Shown here in pieces: positions 61,653-64,000 of a stretch of DNA of 64,000 nt. A program made the translations under genes and the position numbers. The DNA comes from Streptomyces sp. NBC_01224 (GTDB lineage: Bacteria > Actinomycetota > Actinomycetes > Streptomycetales > Streptomycetaceae). The stretch spans positions 2,666,001 through 2,730,000 of the forward strand of contig NZ_CP108529.1 in NCBI RefSeq assembly GCF_036002945.1, read 5' to 3'. The notes under the pieces are model-generated. The model was not told the origin of the DNA, made no database searches, and worked only from the letters and a program-made list of their open reading frames with translations. Position 1 is the first letter of the stretch. Every line of letters starts with the position of its first letter.

Positions 61653-64000
61653 TCAACTACCGCAATGGAAGCGTGCGTCACCCCAGTCCGCGTGGTCGTT
61701 GCCGTTGCCGTCCCCACCGTCGCCGACGACCAGTTCGACGTACTTGGCGCCGGTGGTGTCCGCCGTGAGCGACCATGCGTTGTCGGCCGCCTTCAGGACC
61801 GGAGACTTCACCTTCTCGGTGCCGTCGGCCGTGACGCTGAACTGCACGCTGCCGCGTGAGGTCTGTACGTCGTCCACGCCGACCTGGGCGGTGAAGGAGG
61901 TGCACCGGCCGCCCAGGTAGTAGCGGATCTTCGCCGGGGCGTGGCTGCCGAGGCCCTTGGTGTAGGCGGTGCCGCCGATCTTCAGCGGGGTACCGTCGCC
62001 ACTGCCCTGCTCTCCGTTGGAGAGGTCCCGTTCGACGGGTCCCCAGCCGTTCTCGGAAGCGGTCCAGTCCAGGTCGCTGGCCCAGCTGTCCGTGGTGGGC
62101 GGCGGCGGCAGGGTCCGTACGGAGGTCTGCGCGCCGAGTGTGCGCCGTGCGCCGCCGACCGTGTACGTCGCCTCGGAACCCAGGCCGTACGTCTGGTACT
62201 TGGCGTCCACCGGCGGGGTGACCTGCCAGCTGCCGGTGACCTTGGCACCTGCCGCGACCGAGTCGAAGGTGACGGCGCCCGCGGGCTCGGCCTTCCAGCC
62301 CTCGGGGACGGTCAGGCTCAGCGCGACACCGGTCGCCGCGGTGGCCTCGTAGTTGGTGAAGCTCGCCTTGACGGTGTTGGCCGTGCCCGGCTCCAGGGTC
62401 TCGGCGACCGGGTCGACGGTGAGCGTGCCGCAGGCGGCGAGTTCGCCGGCCGGGGCAGGGCCGAGGTCGGTCACGGTGAACGCGTCGAGGACGAAGTCGG
62501 CGCCGTCGGGCGCGTCGCCGCGCTTGCGCAGTCCGGTCCAGGTGTCGCCGCAGCCCGCGGTGACGGTCTCGCTGAAGTGGCCGGTGGTGCGCTGCTGTCC
62601 GATGGGGGTGGTCCGGGTCTCGACCGAGTCGGGGTTTCCTTCTGCGGTGATCCGGTCGTATCCGTCGACCCACTCATAGGCGCCGGCGTGGCTGGACTGG
62701 TAGTCGTACTCGACCTTGTAGCGGTGGCCGTCGGCCATCGGCACGGTCCAGGGAGCCGTGCGGTAGACGAGTCCGGTGTTCTCCTCGTGGGCCTTGAGGG
62801 ACTCCTTGCCGCCGATGACGTCGTCGACGAGCTTGCCGTTCCAGCCGGCCTGGGTGTACGGGGTATGCAGCTGGGAGATGACGGTCCGGGGGTCGGTGGA
62901 GCCGCCCGCGTCGCCCTTGAGGAAGGGGCCCCAGCCCTGGTCGACGTCCTCGAAGTCCTCGTGCACGACGGTGTTCTTCTTGGTCGCCGGGGCGCTCGCG
63001 ACGATGCGTACGTCATCGGCCCGGACGCTCGCCGAGGTGCCCTTGGCGGCCTCGATACGGAGGGTGGCACGGCCGTTCGCGGGGGCGGTGAAGTTCACCT
63101 TCGCCCGCTGGAAGTACGTACCGTGCCAGTCGGACGCGGCGACGTAGTCCTCGGCGGTGGAGTGGTCCACGGCGACGGACTTCCCGCCGATCGAGAGTGT
63201 CGTGTGCCGGGTCTTTCCGGGCTGTACCTCGATGAGCGCGGACGCGGTGTAGCGCTTGCCGGGCGTGAGGCCGTGGATGCTCTGCGAGAGTGCCGCCGTG
63301 CCTGTGCCGGAGAGCTCGGCGCTGTTGCGGCCCTGGCCGTCGGTGTCACGGGCAACGGTTCCGGTCTTCGACCAGGCGTCGAGGCCGCTGTCGTTGAAGC
63401 CCGGGTCGTCGACCGGGGTGCCCTCGCCCCACTTGGGGTCGGCGGCCTTCGGCGCGCGGTCCGGGTAGAGGACGTAGGGCTGACCGGCCTCGGCCGTCAG
63501 CGTGATCTTCCCGTCGACGGGCTTGACCGTTCCGGCCTTGACCCGGCCGTTGTCGGTGAGCTTGTAGACGGTGTACGCGCCCTTGGACGGCACCGCCCAG
63601 CTACTCGTGCCGCCGGACTTGCTGTAGTGGTACAGCTTCTTGCCGCCGTCCCACGGCAGCAGGTAGTCGGTGCCGCTCAGGACCTTGCGGCCGTGGTCGT
63701 AGAAGGTCCGCTTGCTGTCCTCGACGGTGCCCCGGACGTCGCCGGTGAAGGTGATGTCGTTGCCGTCCCAGCGGGTGATCTTCTGCTGCTGGAGGTACTT
63801 GGCGGGCAGGTCGCGCTGCCAGATGTTGTCGTAGAAGGCGTTCCAGTCGGTCTCGTTGGTCCAGCCCTCGAACTCCTCGATGGCGGTCTGGCCGAGGACC
63901 GGATCGTTGTTCCAGACGTCCTTCTCGTCGTTGCGGATGAACCGGATGATCTTCGAGTTGAGGCCCTTGTTGGTGGCGCCGCCGTAGTCGAGGTCATTGG
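61653..64000 (-). CDS. GH101-like endo-alpha-N-acetylgalactosaminidase, 5' end outside window
   Basis: The C-terminal ~782 residues are present, and the gene runs off the right edge. The edge segment (NDLDYGGATNKGLNSKIIRF, RNDEKDVWNNDPVLGQTAIE, FEGWTNETDWNAFYDNIWQR) and the region down to ITRWDGNDITFTGDV match GH101 enzymes. After the catalytic part come galactose-binding-like modules (GFNDSGLDAWSKTGTVARDT; NTVVHEDFEDVDQGWGPFLK), a NEW3-type domain (TLEPGTANTVKASFTNYEAT) and a final NPCBM module ending WGDARFHCGS. GH101 releases O-glycan core disaccharides from mucin-type glycoproteins. Substrate here is inferred. Confidence 0.85.
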   Translation of the reverse strand, partial: NDLDYGGATNKGLNSKIIRFIRNDEKDVWNNDPVLGQTAIEEFEGWTNETDWNAFYDNIWQRDLPAKYLQQQKITRWDGNDITFTGDVRGTVEDSKRTFYDHGRKVLSGTDYLLPWDGGKKLYHYSKSGGTSSWAVPSKGAYTVYKLTDNGRVKAGTVKPVDGKITLTAEAGQPYVLYPDRAPKAADPKWGEGTPVDDPGFNDSGLDAWSKTGTVARDTDGQGRNSAELSGTGTAALSQSIHGLTPGKRYTASALIEVQPGKTRHTTLSIGGKSVAVDHSTAEDYVAASDWHGTYFQRAKVNFTAPANGRATLRIEAAKGTSASVRADDVRIVASAPATKKNTVVHEDFEDVDQGWGPFLKGDAGGSTDPRTVISQLHTPYTQAGWNGKLVDDVIGGKESLKAHEENTGLVYRTAPWTVPMADGHRYKVEYDYQSSHAGAYEWVDGYDRITAEGNPDSVETRTTPIGQQRTTGHFSETVTAGCGDTWTGLRKRGDAPDGADFVLDAFTVTDLGPAPAGELAACGTLTVDPVAETLEPGTANTVKASFTNYEATAATGVALSLTVPEGWKAEPAGAVTFDSVAAGAKVTGSWQVTPPVDAKYQTYGLGSEATYTVGGARRTLGAQTSVRTLPPPPTTDSWASDLDWTASENGWGPVERDLSNGEQGSGDGTPLKIGGTAYTKGLGSHAPAKIRYYLGGRCTSFTAQVGVDDVQTSRGSVQFSVTADGTEKVKSPVLKAADNAWSLTADTTGAKYVELVVGDGGDGNGNDHADWGDARFHCGS

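Overview
This is a high-GC actinobacterial chromosome segment, almost certainly from Streptomyces. GC-rich third codon positions run throughout, and GTG and TTG starts are common. The genus-typical genes are nsdA, hupS with a lysine-rich tail, ndgR, a glcP-type glucose permease, conservons and whiJ-like XRE/DUF397 modules. From memory, the gene order follows the S. coelicolor core chromosome from amtB/nsdA to accB/accE. Assignments rest on reading translated sequence and on recalled synteny. No database search was run.

Layout. Positions 1-3160 hold the 5' end of amtB behind a GlnR-type operator, the developmental repressor gene nsdA, and a small PrimPol-domain gene. Positions 3163-12251 carry ftsY, an NCS1 permease, a luciferase-like oxidoreductase, the glucose permease glcP and smc. 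Positions 12555-20108 carry a small coiled-coil gene, acyP, a secreted CAP-domain protein, an HxlR regulator, and the minus-strand run rsmD-coaD, DivIVA-like gene, DUF177-rpmF-rnc-mutM. Positions 20205-28420 hold recG, a DAK2-domain kinase, rpmB with a structured leader, a broken thiD, thiL, an Lrp-type sensor domain, a DUF3515 lipoprotein and ddl. Positions 28538-35494 hold plsC-gpsA, cofC, hupS, leuCD and divergent ndgR. Positions 35551-37359 carry a DUF4188/MerR divergent pair around a 33-bp palindrome, then five tRNA genes (2 Gln, 3 Glu).

The most accessory-looking part is 37508-43072: a HAD hydrolase, a frameshifted restriction-subunit remnant, a whiJ-like XRE/DUF397 cassette with a divergent partner, and a three-gene set of ESX-like small protein, alpha/beta-hydrolase and lipoprotein that could be a secreted effector with its partners. 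Then come gltX with an FAH-family gene, a 64-aa peptide with two ANPRRT motifs, two tandem conservons (cvnABCD x2), accE-accB, and at the right edge a secreted polysaccharide lyase 8 and a GH101-like glycosidase that runs off the window.

How the genes work together. Several genes join primary metabolism to development: nsdA, rnc (absB), ndgR, glcP, hupS and the two conservons are known or expected to influence antibiotic production or sporulation in Streptomyces. The rest is mainly housekeeping: translation, DNA repair, chromosome segregation, leucine, CoA, peptidoglycan and fatty-acid supply. The observations most worth a second look are a three-way-junction leader abutting the rpmB ribosome binding site, the effector-like triad, the 64-aa repeat peptide, the internally deleted thiD, the conservon tandem with a 263-nt identical tract, and several operator-like dyads at divergent promoters.
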